Assembly (NCBI RefSeq): GCF_032854445.1
Contig: NC_088301.1
Span: forward strand, 34,523,187-34,587,186
Reading direction: 5' to 3'
DNA: 64,000 nucleotides
Source of the DNA: Liolophura sinensis
Taxonomy: Eukaryota > Mollusca > Polyplacophora > Chitonida > Chitonidae
Shown: one piece after another, positions 1 to 14,380 of the stretch
Numbering within the stretch: the first letter of the stretch is position 1
Layout: every line of letters starts with the position of its first letter
Notes under the pieces: generated by a model
Seen by the model: only the letters and a program-made list of their open reading frames with translations
Databases searched by the model: none
What the model was told of the DNA's origin: nothing
Program-made: the position numbers and the translations under genes

Positions 1-3000
1 GAAAGGGAGATACTCTAGACAACAGATATCAATTACAGGATACAGGAATATACATGTCCCCCATGTGACTGTTGTTGTATTTTGTTTCAAGGACAACCTT
101 GAAAATATAGCTTGACACACCCTTTCACTCCTGTTAAAATAGTTATTTCATTATACACAGTTGGACTTTTATTACACAGTTTAAATTATCTCACCAGGTG
201 GCTTAAATTTATACCAAACTCCTGGGACACACTTTAGTTCCATCAATTGCACAATAACACATTACATACACAAATAATTCATTTTCATTATAAATGTGAC
301 GATTTATGAACAATGAACTCCAGCATAACATAATTTTGAAACACTATATCAGTACTTGCCATATGGTACTAAATTGACGCTGAGAAAAAAATGTTTTGTT
401 TTCTTTTTTTTCCTTTTTACCTATCTTTCATAGAAGAAATAATTTTAGGCTGCTGTATTATGTTACTTTAATGATGCAAGCAATAAAATGCTCAAAAGAA
501 TGACCCCTAGGGTCCACCTGCTGTTGCTTTGCTGTTGTATGTTTCGTTTGCACATCAAGCTGATCTTCCTAGTATTGGTCAGGGAATATGTGAATTCCCT
601 CACTCTCACTGTTTGTTGGTTTCTTGGGCTATTTATTATTATGATAAATGTTTTTTTTTTTTTTTTTCGGGCTTTTGCTTCATCTGATGTTCACTTGTCT
701 CCTACCAATATGGTGTGCATACCTGGATATGAGCTGACATGTAAGAAAGTTTATTTGTAACTTGCCAAAGGTAAGTGCATTGTAATTACCCTTGGTATTC
801 CGATTTCCTCCACTAATAAAATTGATGGCATTCATACAAGTGAAACATTCCTGTGAGGCATTAAATAACAAAAAAAAAAGTCAATAATTAAATAAATAAG
901 TCAGTTTGAACTTCTGGCAAAGACAGTGGATATGTCAAATTGTTGTGACTGAATAAATGCCACAGTGTGTAATGATCTGTGTGGAAATTTTGTGTGCTAA
1001 AATGTATTGGATTTGAGGCACTGTGGTATGGGTGGTGCATTTGGTGTGAGGTATGGTAATGGAAGTGACTGAACCCAAACTACTGCAAACACTTTTCTCT
1101 GGATCAGACACAGCTGTGAAGCTTCTCGCAATTAAACAGACCAGATGATCCCAATGTGTCCAAACGCCATCAAATTGGTGCTGTGTTGGCTTGAAGAAAC
1201 AGCAATTAGCCCAGAATTTCTCCCTGTCTGAGAACAAGTGTAACAAACACAGCTAGACGATTGATAAATAGGACTGTGGGCGTTGGTACAAAGCTGTGGA
1301 TGGGCTAAGAGTTAGAAAGGAAATGCTGACCATGTGATGTATGCTGTCAGAGAAGGAGAATTCTGACATACCGCTGTCTTGGATCTTTTTACTAGAGCCA
1401 GATGGCAAGTTTATCTGCTTGTGACAGGGATGGTTTGAGCAAAGAACTGCCCCTGCCCTTATCCCCAGTCCGATCAGTTCCTTGGGGTGTCTTCCCTCAA
1501 CCATGTTTACACAAGCTCAAAGCTGTAGCATGGGAGGAGGGGAAAGAGAGAGAGAAGCTGCCAGATAGAATTTCCTCCCCTCCCTGAAATCTCCCACAAA
1601 CATATTGAGTACATATATCCTTAGTGAATGTCCTCTGTTGCCCTATCTAACTAACCATGAATCTCATCTAGCAGCTACCAGCATATTCACAAGCCTTAGG
1701 GAGATCCTCAAGCTCAGTAACAGTTCAGGCATTGCCTAATGTTTATTTCCGACAGCCTACACATAGATACACCAGCAGTGTTCGCTCTGTCTCCCCTCAT
1801 ACATAACTATCTCATACATAACAGCACTGCTGGCCAAACCTCTATGCACACGTCTTATTGACTAGAGTCTGCGGAGCACCCACTACCAAATACACGATGC
1901 TTGATTGGTGTTCTAGTGAGCCATCCAGCAGAGGACGAGGGAATCGCTGTACAAGCTATAGGACAGTGAGAGCCGGCGAGCACTAATACCTGCACTTGTA
2001 TACTGTACATATAGCTGTCTACAGTCTGCCAGAGCAGAGTTTCTGGAAACTTGGAGAACTGATTTGACTTGTCTGGAGAGATCTGTCCCAAGTTTTATGG
2101 TCATGCTGTGTACACCCCTTTACAGTCTGGCTCAGCTATTCCACCCAAGGTAGGTAAATTTGTGTGATTGCATGAACACCACCGTTCGGTAGAATGATCA
2201 GAGAAAATGTGAGACCGTGGGAGGGTGAAATGAAGCTTGGAATTAGAACTGGTCAATTCTAGTCATATAGCCCAATACTATGATCGTATGCATGTTAAAA
2301 CTTTAATGTCATCTCCTGATTGATTTTTTCTAAACCCACATACGACAGCTGTGTTACTGACTATCTGTTAACACTGAGCTGGACTAGCTGATCAGCTCAG
2401 CTACCACTGAATGCACAAGTAGCAATAACCATGGTCTATGGGGCAGATAAGAGGGTAGCTCCTGCACACTGAACACAAGGCCAGGGTGCTCTCTGCAATG
2501 CACAGATCCTCTTCCAGAAGATGTTGCAACAATAATTAAAGTTGACAGCTATGATAGGGTTAAATGCACTGATGAAGATGCAGCCAGCTCTAACAATGTC
2601 AGGGTTTGTTTGGGTACACAAAAGGGAACAGCTTCCTTCCTTAACAGGGCACCTGCTTGTCAAATAATTAGAATAATCTTACCACTTCCACCAGGAACTA
2701 TCTCTCCAGTTCAACTCTGCACACACACACACACGTAACAAACCAATGGCATGTAAATACCTGGTTTCTTCCTAAATGGAGAATATTGCGGAGAAACCAG
2801 TGCTAATGTGAAAATTGATTACTTGATCACTCAAGACCGTTCTTTGAATTTTCTTAGGTAGTGATGATTTCTTTCAATGATCCTTTTCACTCAGATATTT
2901 TTCAAAAAAAAAATCTTTTACAAGAAAGCACACTAAAAACTACAGTGGGTTTTGAGCTATATTTTTTTATTTAAAAGTTTTACGGTCAACTTTTATTTTG

Positions 3001-6000
3001 TTCACTCCTAACTCATCATCAAGAAGTTACACCTCAGTCTATAGTAAGATAAAAACAAAAGTTCCTCAAGATAAAGTACATGGTCTCCAAATACTGGATT
3101 AGCTATTTACCATGAGAGATTCTAAGACAGGGCAAGATCTTATTTCATGTTGGTTGTGCCAATGTATATTAATGCACATATAATTTTACCTTACCATTAT
3201 ACTCAGACAGGTTAAATTATGTATTTCATGCTTATATTACATCTCATCAGCGGGAAGGAAAACTTCCCCAGCGCCATGCACATATATGTATACATGTATG
3301 TGTAAGTTTCCATGCCTTAAAAAATGTGCTATAAAATGTATTAACAAATTGATATGCTTTACATTAGTTCCTTATATTTTTATTTATACATAAGAAAGCC
3401 TTCATTATAATGATTTATTGTAATACAGATGTCAAATCCATTAAATGTCTTCATTAAAATCATGCCAAGGTGTATTTAAAAGCTAAGATTCCTAATTTTG
3501 TATCTTGTGTTAATCCAAAACAACTGCTGCTTCTGCGCAACCTTGTGAAAACTTTTCACTTTCTGTTTGTTTGTTTGTTTTTTACCATGATCTTCTTTAA
3601 GTGATGAAGAACTGTGTCACTTCAAACATCACTTTCTTTCATTATCTCTAGTCATCACTGACTTGTTCACCTAAAATTCATTAAATTCACACCACAATAG
3701 AGTGCACCTTCACTATGAACATTACACATGTATCTTCATCAAATCAGCATCTCAAATAAGTTTTTAAGAGATGTGGAAGATGATTTCAGGTCAAACAGAA
3801 TTCGATTTTTCATCTATGGTTATTTGTAATTAATGGAATTCATCAAAACAGATCATTCTGAGAAAGCTTTTTGACAAAAGATGACCTCTTTTTGTTTCGA
3901 TCACAAACCCTGGATCAAACACAATCAGAATCACTAATCAGAATCTGTTGAAATTTAAGACGAGGTGTAAAAATTACGTTGAAAACAAATTTCAAATATG
4001 CTACTTTACATAGTTTAATCTCCTGATCACAAACTTGGTTTTTTATACTATACTAAACTTTTGACTTTTTAAACTGAGATCAGATCTGAACAGTTGCATT
4101 TTTTTCCGAAATATGCAAGGCAACATGACAGAAAACTGCATCTTATTTAAAGTCGAAAATGAATGAAATTACAGGCCTGTATACGTGTGTGAGTGTCAAA
4201 ACTCGTTCAAATGGAGAAGCAAACACCAAGGATATAGAATTTTAGACTTGGAACACTACACTGGTCTATGTGTCAGGCAGCAGTCAAAATGAGAGTAACT
4301 TCATTTTTCCAGATATTTACAAGTGACCTGAGAGAAAAACACATCTGCTTTCAATCTGCTGAAATAATAGATCTGTATGTCTACTGTCTGATTGTTAAAA
4401 ATGGTTTAACCGTATTAGTAAACATGAGGAAGACAAGACTTTAAACTAGCCACTTCGCCTTGTATACGATACATTATGGAATGGAGGTCAAACATACAGG
4501 AATAACTGCAATTTCCTACTGAAGTAGTGTATTGTTCAGCTAAGCTCCCAGATTCCTCAATAACCTTGAGGGTAATCGGACACATACAATACAAATTCAG
4601 AAGTATGGAAATTAAAAAAACGTCAATGGAACCCTTGAATCTCTACTTGTAGCTATATTCTATATATTATTCATATATTTTGACAATACCATGATTCTGC
4701 ATTTTTGAGGAAGCTAAAATGATATTTTTAGCTGTAAGCCATTACAGACTTGTATAAAATGATGTTGCACAGGAGATCTTGTCTCCTTGCTGCCTGACAT
4801 AGGAATGTTAAATGACTAGACTTGTATCATGACGTCTTCCTTCTGAGCTCAGAGTGGAACGTCTTAAAATAAATTGATTCTTTTTTGCTGGCACATGGGT
4901 GTGGAATATCAAGATATAACAAAGTGATATCTAGCAAGTAAAATAACACTTTTATCAGTGGAGGAAAACAACTGGATATAAATCATAAATGTACATGTAT
5001 ATGTGTGCTGAAAGTATATATAGACTTCTTCTTTTGTTCTGTCTTTGATCAGCAAGTTAAAGATGAGAAAATAAGCTGTTAGGAGTTTGAATGCGCACCA
5101 TTGCCTGCAGACTCACCACAATCATGGCAAACAAACAGGTTGAAAATCTAGGTCTTTAGGTTTTACATGTATTTCTTGTATCCTACATTCACATTTGCAT
5201 GACAATCCATGGAGATGTTTTACAGAAAGCTCTACATGCACCAAGAATATCCCGTCTTTTGTCCCACATTCCAATTTCACGTCATGCCATGGCAAAGTAT
5301 TTGACAGTTTCATGGGAGCCTGAAAATGGGTCCCTTAACCCTTCTAATCTCAAGAGAAGAAAGAATAGAAAAAGTTACAAGGAATGAGGAACACTGGGTA
5401 TTCCTGATAAATGCTGAGCACTTTGGATTCTGTGCTGCTGGCAGGGTATGTTACTCTATCTCCCCACCTCACTTGAACTTTGACTGTTGATCTAGCCTTC
5501 TTGTCCTGACATTCTATACATTGGGGAACAGATCACCAGATTACTGCTGGAACAGACTACGACCAAACCTGTTACTACACTCTGATAACAATCTTGTGTA
5601 CCTAGTAACAAGTTACCATAGAAACAGAGTCCAGATTATAGAACTTGTCTGTCTTAAATGGCTTTGTCAATCAAGAACAGTTTCCTCAGTTTAAAAAAAA
5701 AATCACTGACTACAGTTGTACTGTAATCAACTTACTTGATCACACATGCATGTTGTAAGATATAATATTGCAATTCAAGAATGCTTCACAAAGTTGGAAA
5801 TTGTGTAACAAATGCCTACTGAATGAGGTTTCCTAATCACCTCCTTGTTATTACAGCGAAGACTGGCTTTTGGTTTTTCATTAACTGTGGGTAAAGCTAT
5901 TTTGTAGGACTGTAAATAATTCAGGAGTGAAGAATTACAGATGAAGCGCTACACTCACAAGTGCAAAGCCCTCCACCATCTGTGCAGATGGCTTTATTAA

Positions 6001-9000
6001 CTCTAAAATGCCTCTGAGACTAATGAACCACAATTTGCTGATTTAAAACTTTTTGGGTTTTTTCACAGGGGACACATACAGTACTATATCAGTCTATCTG
6101 ACAAACAGCATATCATGCTCTTTCAACCACACATTACCTGTAATCAGTGGCCCTTTTCAGAACAATTAAATTACAGTCTGTAACAAGAGTTTATATAGAA
6201 GCTAGTGGCCAGTAGGGTAGTTTTTCTCAGGTGCCAAATCAATTGTTCAGCTTAAGTGCATGCGTTGAGCTGACAACCTATTATTTCACACCCTGATAAA
6301 ATTACTGGATAACAATACATAAAATGACATACCAGCTACATGTATGTTGTAAACTGAAACAAATAATGTCATAAAGTCATATTAACTTGCCACAGACACA
6401 AGGATTCATGATCGAACCAAGCAATATCTTGTATCATCCACGATCACTGTGACTGAGTGGGGACAAATGGTGATGACACAAGAAAGTGTAACTCAAAAAG
6501 ACTCCATATTTTGCCACAGGTGATCAACAACTGTATGGACATGGTAGTCTTCAAAGAAAGCACAGCATCAACTATGTTGTAAATCAATCAAGTCAAAGTA
6601 TGTGGATAGATTAAAAATTGTAATGATAACTTGAAGGTGCACTTAAGTGGTAGAACAAACATTTAACTGTGAAGTCTGTCTAATACCTTATCTAATGATC
6701 ACTAAGTGTGTGGCATAAAAAAACATGGAACCGAGTAAAACCTGTCCAAGTTTAAATCTGAATGTGGGTTTTACATGTATTGATTTTGACTTGACCAAAC
6801 AAATCTCTTTCTTCTTCCTGCACTACAGGCACCTCTCCTTTTATACTTTCCACATTATCTTTCCACATTGTTTGTAAATCAGGAGCAACCCTTAAACTAC
6901 CCCTATAAATGTATCTACTACACCAATCCTAGAGAATGACTGGAGAAAATAAACTAAGATGAAATTCCTTAAATACATGCAGTTAACTGAAACAGTTTGT
7001 ACAAGCAAACCAATGGTATCTTCGCCAATACATCTTCAAATACCATTACATCTACGTCATCCAGCAACCCCACAGTGCACTCATTTAGAAAACAGACAAA
7101 GTTTGTTGAGACTGCAAGACTGTTTAGATGATGCTGTTACCCCTACTCCCCTCCTCCCTGTGGTAACCAGACAGCCTTGTAAATATGTCTTCTCCACTGT
7201 ACACAGGAGTGTGTTGTGTACTTAAACTGTCTTGGTGTAGGACATAAAACAACTGCAGGGTTGGCATGCACAATTATAACAAAAGTGTTGTGCATGAGCT
7301 TCACTACACTGCATAAATTCAAAGAAATGACTGAAATCGGAAAGAAGAAAGGCAATGTAGTTCGCTTTGCTTCAGAAATTCACAACAAATTGAGGCAGCG
7401 TATTCATGTGTAAATTCTGACTAAAATTTGCGAAATTACAGAACTTGGGTCAAGGTTAACAAAATCTCATACAAATAATGTGCTACTTACATTTACCAGT
7501 AGAACATGCATATAAATAACACAGGCAGTCTAATACCTTGTTTTAAACTCAAGATACCTCGAAAAACACTTTTAAATCTTGATCAACTGATTTAGCAAAT
7601 ATGAGCCAGCTGCTGTTGTCTGACACTATCAACCCTTCCCCCTCCAATCTTCAATATCTGGGTGAAGATCACATTATACAGAGCAGTGAAGTTCTACACA
7701 CTGTGAATGGGAGTGGACCTAGCCTGGTTGCTCACCAAGTGGCTTGTTAGAAGTAGTAGTCATCTGATAACAGTCATATTTCACCCAACAGCACAGAAGC
7801 CAAGTCTGTCAGTGCCCTACCCAAACAGCTGAGTAAAACTTTCTCCTGCTCACACAAGCAAAGTGAGAAACATACACATGTACTCACAGGATACTTTTTG
7901 TACTAAAAAGTGGTAATGTGGAAGCTGAGATTTTCTACCACGGCTGCATTTTTTTCCAACACCATTTGTATCATTATGATTATCACAAATGGCTACAGTT
8001 ATGTAAATACAGATGTACATGTACATACTATACATTATAGATGTGAGAATAACAATTTCAACCCACAAGAACACAGTGAAATCATACATTGCTTGGATAC
8101 CAGGATCAAGTGTAACAAGCTGGTTAGTTATAAAATTTACTATGCCACTTCCAACTGTAGGTGGAAGTTTCATGTAACAAGAGATAACATAAAACCATGC
8201 CAAGGACTTAGTCAACGGGCAAGCACCTAACTACAATATTAAGTACTAGCCTTATCCAACAATCTCACGTGGATAGCTTGTGTTTTCTCTTTATACCTGT
8301 ACTACAAGGTCTGCTAGTAAGGAGAATGGCTAAAAATTTGTCTCTTGCAGTGAATTTCTGTAGTGAATACATGTATTTCAATGCATTTAACATGTATGTA
8401 CACGTCCTTGTAACATACCATAAGACACTGGTGACAATTCCACACTCATGACTTCTGTCCACTTCAGACAACAACATGCTTAATAAACTGCAGTCTGTTC
8501 TATAATAACAGCTTAATGTGGGCAGAAACTGAGAGATTAGGCTGGAGAAATCCAATCTAGAGGTTAATTTGGTGAGAAAAAGTGTCGACCGTGGCAAGAG
8601 GCTGGACTTGCCCCTGGTCAGCATTCTGTCTGGAGAGAGCAGACCCTAGGCGCTGACACCAGTTGCCCCCTCAGGGCATGCCCTTTAAAACTGAACCCTA
8701 GCTGTCCCTGGCCTTAAACACAATACTAGCCAACCAGCAGGACAGTGGAGACTTCAATGATTAAGGCCTACCTAATGTTTAGCTGCGCATACATCTCAAC
8801 ATCATGACATAGACAGTCAAAGGTTCTCTACTGTAACAAGTAAAATTGCTGTACTGGTGCATGTGACATTAAACCAGGATGCACTTAATTTATCTCTTAC
8901 CAAAATGGCCATGTCAGCATTTTTTGCTGGACCTTAGGCACCATTCTCCATTAGGTTGATAAATATCAATGTCACACTGTTCTTATATAATTATTATTAC

Positions 9001-9611
9001 TGGAAAGTCTGAACTTCATACTCATCCTATCAGCCCTATCACACAGTATATAGAATAAGGTGGCCTAGCTCCCAGGAATATACTGAATGTTCCTCACAAG
9101 AAAAAACATAAGGGCCCACTGTAATGAAAAAAATACCACATGAAAATGTTTCTGTATTTCGCAGAGTGCAGCCAATTATTCTTACTTATTTGAAAAATAT
9201 TTGCTGATTGAGTATGCAATGTTACCACATAAATATACTCAAACTTGAAAGAAAAAAATAAATGTAGAAAAAAATTTAAAATTCAATGAACATACATGTA
9301 TATGTACGTAATATAAAAAAAAACAACAAAAGTACAGCCCACTTTTGGCTGACCCTTGCTAAAATAAATTCTGCCGTCATATATTTGACATATTCTTGAC
9401 TAGAGTATAAAACACCGAAAAACAAAATATACTGCATGATTACAAGACAACTTACATCAAAACAGGACATGGTTTACTGTCAATATGGTTCTATAGCAAC
9501 AAATCAATTGAGTTAATCTACTGTAGAGAACAAAAGTTGCAGTTATACACTCCCATTCAAATTTATGTCAGAATTTCAACGATCAGGTTTCATTCTTATA
9601 AGAACTGTGAT

Positions 9612-9811
9612 NNNNNNNNNNNNNNNNNNNNNNNNNNNNNNNNNNNNNNNNNNNNNNNNNNNNNNNNNNNNNNNNNNNNNNNNNNNNNNNNNNNNNNNNN
9701 NNNNNNNNNNNNNNNNNNNNNNNNNNNNNNNNNNNNNNNNNNNNNNNNNNNNNNNNNNNNNNNNNNNNNNNNNNNNNNNNNNNNNNNNNNNNNNNNNNNN
9801 NNNNNNNNNNN
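9612..9811. other. Assembly gap (200 N)
   Basis: Exactly 200 consecutive N, so the size is probably a placeholder. It lies in the presumed AGBL4 intron 9, so a missing 3' exon could sit in it. Confidence 0.99.
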
Positions 9812-12800
9812 TACATGAAGTAGATTAGACTGGGTATTTAGTGAAGATGTTATCAGACTAAGACTGGGTGTCCAGCCAGCGCGGCTCTTAGCCAAACCAC
9901 TTGGAGGTAAACTGATCCCAAAAGGCTCTTACTCAGCCAAATACTACCCTGCCCTCCGCCCCCTCCCCCCATTTTTTTTTCCAAGTGGTGCCTGTTTAGG
10001 AGCCAAAAGCGTGGCTGGAGTTCCTTTTGAACAGATCAATAATTCTGTGATTCCATCAGTACTGCTTGTTAGGGAAATGAAAAGATTGCGGCACAGAGAG
10101 CATACAAGTTTTGATTGGCTGCTTCACTGCTCAATATTGATTGGCTGGTGTTAAATTACTGCTGTCCGTTTTATACGGCAAACTGGGGAAGGCAATTTCC
10201 TGTCGGCTGTGTCCCTGTTAAACAATAGGTATACCAAACATAGTCTGTAGACATCAGGGTTGGTGTCTGCCTCTCATGTCTGCTACTGTCATTGTTTTAT
10301 GTCCATTAGGCGTGGTTTTCAGGCAATCAATTGCACCTTTTAAACCCTTTAGTTGCTACATTTCATGCAGTGGTTGCCTTTAGCATTTGCACATGCATTG
10401 GCATGGAAACGTCAGTAAACATGTAATCTGATGATATTTTCTTTCTTTCGGTAAACGAAGCAAATATGGCAAGCTTACAGCTGAGAGAACTCGTTTGTGT
10501 AAGTTTACAGATATAAAGGTGGGGGGAGCCTCAGTTGGCATTACAGTTATTGGATTTTAGCACCTATATATAGCTTATGAGAGGGTTTGGGACAATTGGG
10601 TTGGGCCTAATGTTGTACATTTGACTATTGATCGTTCACCAGTGCTTCTGAGAAGGGAAGGCCTGCTTATCAGCAACTGTGGAAGGTTTAAACTAGGTCT
10701 TGGTGCCAGATATTGATGGGAGGGTTGCACTCTACTAGGAAAAGGGCTCTGGATTAAAACTGTGCTGTCTATCCATCAGTCTGGTCACACTACTGATGAC
10801 TATCATCTACTCCATGAAATTGGAATGTGCCCTGTCAAACTGTCAGCTACTGTGTTTACATGTTCTAATTCTAAGTTAATATCAAGTTTGTTGCCTAAAG
10901 CACAACACCAATGGAAAGCCCTCACTGCTGGGTGATTCTTTCTAAACAAAAACATTGTTTTACGCTTTAAATATCATATTGTCCAATCTTAATACCACCC
11001 AAAATTACACTCAACTTACAATCTCTTCTTTCAAAAATGATAATCTTCATGAGCTGATTTGAACAGAAAGTCCTTAAATCAACATGTAGTTTACAAATTC
11101 AACATTGGGTGTGACAAACATTTATGTATACATATATATTTTACCTTTAGCCAAGATTAGAATGGTTTCATCCATTAATATACTGTCACTGACACTTCAG
11201 TTATTCTCAAAATGAAGTGGAATGGTGTCAAACAATAACACCTATAACAAATATTATAGCATTTGTATGACAATCTATCATACAACAGGATTAAAAAAGA
11301 AAAAGAAAAAAAGAATTTTATGACCTTGCTCATTCCTAGCAAATATTCCTTTCCAATATTTTGATTAAATATAATTTAAAATAGAACCCCAGCCTGGTCC
11401 TTCCAAGTTGCACATTTATGGTTTGATGTCCACTGAATTGATTCTGATCGTTTACAAGGTTAAAAACAGAAGAAAAACTGCAGAATTTGGTGATCAAACA
11501 CCAGAAAATCTACTCTACTCTGATCGAGCCACTGTTGACCTGGTGACGTCACAGCGGTACATTTTCTGCAGGCATCCAAGGCTTCTCTATGCATACACAA
11601 CAGACAACAGGTGACAATCTCAGGATACTGTAAACATACAGGGCCTAAAAATGACACAAACTGAGAAAATATGGACAAGACCTCATCAAAAACACCGTTT
11701 GATTACCGAGGACTCGATCGTAGTCATATGACACAGGCTAATTCAGCCATGACCAGTAAAATAAAAAGCCGATGGATGAGGCTTATATCCCCCCTTACTC
11801 CCAAAAGCCAAACGAAAAAGAAAAGAAGTCCAGATTTACACTCCCGGAATGCAGAAGTTGTTTAGTTACTTGCTTGACACAATCTGTAGGAAGACACTAG
11901 TCACTGTCCTATAACGGTCACGAGGCTACAGGGCAGCTCTCCAGCTCAGCGTGCTTGCACAGCATGTTGTACCTTGAAGGTCGTAAGTGGAACCCAGACA
12001 AAATTTAAATTCGCATTTCTTTGTTTTACCAATCACCCTTTCCATGTAACAATTATATAATTCAAGCTTCATTTATTTTCGTTGGTGATACTTTTTTAAA
12101 AAACATAAAAAAATTAGCTCGACTGTTACTTTCACAAGTGTTGATCGACAGACTGTTGTCATCACTGCAATTCCTAATCCGCTGGCCTGATTGCATGGAT
12201 CCTCCGATGACCTATCTTTCAAAAATTGCATTTGTTGTAAAACTGTTTTACTTACATGACTTACAGGGTGCTAATTAAGAGATGTATAAGTAGGAGAAAT
12301 TATAGAATAAGTCATACCATGGTTTGTGGAAAAGCTCACAGTGGGAAAAGCCTATTGCATGGATATGGCAATGCTTTGTACGGCTTTTCAATACATAATA
12401 CCGACATGTCTTAGCGCCATGACGTCACCCGGTCAGGGATCCTCGATTGACAAGATAATCAGAGAGTCTAACTTTAATGGTTTTTTCCAAATGGAACTAG
12501 TTAACAAAATTTTTTTAAAAGCTATTATTTACAGACTAACATAGCATAAATGTTGTGTCCAGGGAACATTTAGTGTGAAAATAAAGTTGCTGGGGATCTC
12601 CTATAAATGTATCTTGAACTAAACCAGGAACATACATGAGCCTGTTTTATCTGTACTTTTCCATTTGCATTGTTGTACCAATATTTAGTGAAAACCATTG
12701 CTTTCTCTTCTATATTATACCAGATGTCATTTCCCTACAGACTGCTACAGAGTGAATTAATGGGACATACTAATAGTGAAATGAGCATTAGAAATGGAAT

Positions 12801-14269
12801 TGTGCCCCTTTATTGGAGATCATTGCCCAGATCCCCCTGGAGGTAAGAATGAGGAGACAAATCACCTCACTGTCCATAGGGTTCTGGACTAGCCACTGGC
12901 TTCGTTAACACCATCTTCTCTCAGTCCCTGGACAGTCGTTTTTAGCCAGGCAATCTTGACCAGTAACCAGTGTCCAAATTGGATGCCATCAGAACAGCTT
13001 TGTTTGGAGATTTATTATGATGCTAGTCACGTTTTATGTAGCCAGGCATCCAAAGATATTTGCTCATTTCAATCAGATAAGATGGTGCGGATGTGACACA
13101 TAATGTGTCCTGAAAAGAAGTTTTGTCTTAATACTCAACACCAAATGGTATAGAATACAAGTGCACTCAGCATGCTGGTATCCTGCAGAATTACTTTTAT
13201 GTGCTAATGCAAACAATGGCAAGGAAACTGTCCCATCAACCCAGAAATAAAGAGACATACATGTATATTAACTGGAATACACAAAAAGGAGGCACTTCAT
13301 TTCATGGCCTCTTATTCAAATAGAGGACACCACAAGCAGACTCACCATAATCTGATCTTTAGATTTGTCTAAAATCAATGATCACTCCAGTCTGTATATT
13401 ATGGTGTTATACATGTATGTATTAATTGAAAAAAGCTAAAAACTAGCTACAAAAATAAACTATCACATCTGGCTTGACAATATAGGCTTTTCTCAGATGG
13501 TGTTCCTACTACAGGTGAACTACATCATGCTTTATTCAACTTGAAAGGATTACAACCCCTTCTAATGTCCAAGCTTTACAAACGTTAAAAGCACAACCGA
13601 CTTTGGTCAAGTAGCACTTTGTCTGCACATCTTTCCCATGTACATGTATAAGAAGCATGTCAACGTCCACCACTTTTCCAAACAAAAGTAGCCATCAACA
13701 CTATTACATGTGTTCGTACGTGCTTGAGTAGAATACTACTCACATTGTGTGTTCTTATACTTTATTGAAACCTTAAGGCTCTTGTGTAAAATGGCCATTG
13801 TGGGAGCAACTTTTTATTTATTATTTGATACTTGTTGAATATCATACTCAAGAATATGCAGCAAATCAAAACCCGTCCCAAAGCTTCATAAAAAATTTCA
13901 ATAAAAAAAAAAAAACAAAATTTACAATAAGTGCAAAAATTTAAGAGCTCAGAAAATGAACAGAATATTAAGTTTCATTTTAATGGCGAGACAGATGGAG
14001 ACTTTTACAGTCACTTTTTTTTTGTTTTTTTTGGGTTTTTTTTTTTTTTTCACCATTGAACGCTGCCATTCTTTTAATCTCTTAATGTGCACCACAGCTG
14101 CATATCACACATTACGCAAGTCAGTGAGCACCCATGCATACAATGACAAGACAACTGGCTAGCTGCTTACTCCAGCCTATTTGTCTGAAGTCTTCTCATG
14201 ATGTTTACAGTAAATCAGTGATCTTAAATCGTTGTAATCATTGGTCATATCAGCTCAAATACTGTTTAT

Positions 14270-14380
14270 ATTTATTTGTTTAACAGGTGATTTATGCTGT
14301 ACTCAAAAATATTTCACTAACACGACGACCACCAGCATTATGGGAAGGTGGAAAATGGGCAGAGCCACAAACACTAGCTG
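14270..14380 (+). repeat. Interspersed SINE-like repeat, degenerate copy A
   Basis: Contains 'tgctgtactcaaaaatattt', 'cactaacacgacgacc' and 'ccagcattatgggaaggtgg', then 'gggcagagcc'. These follow the same order as the copies near 26.8 and 57.1 kb. The family resembles a very common molluscan/lophotrochozoan interspersed element (recognised from memory). The middle is eroded. Confidence 0.6.

Noticed and set aside
2645-2720. Possible AGBL4 exon 10 (minus strand reading FLVEV after an AG)
   Set aside because: The match to the FLGGLLD segment is only superficial, fails in the correct frame and does not continue.
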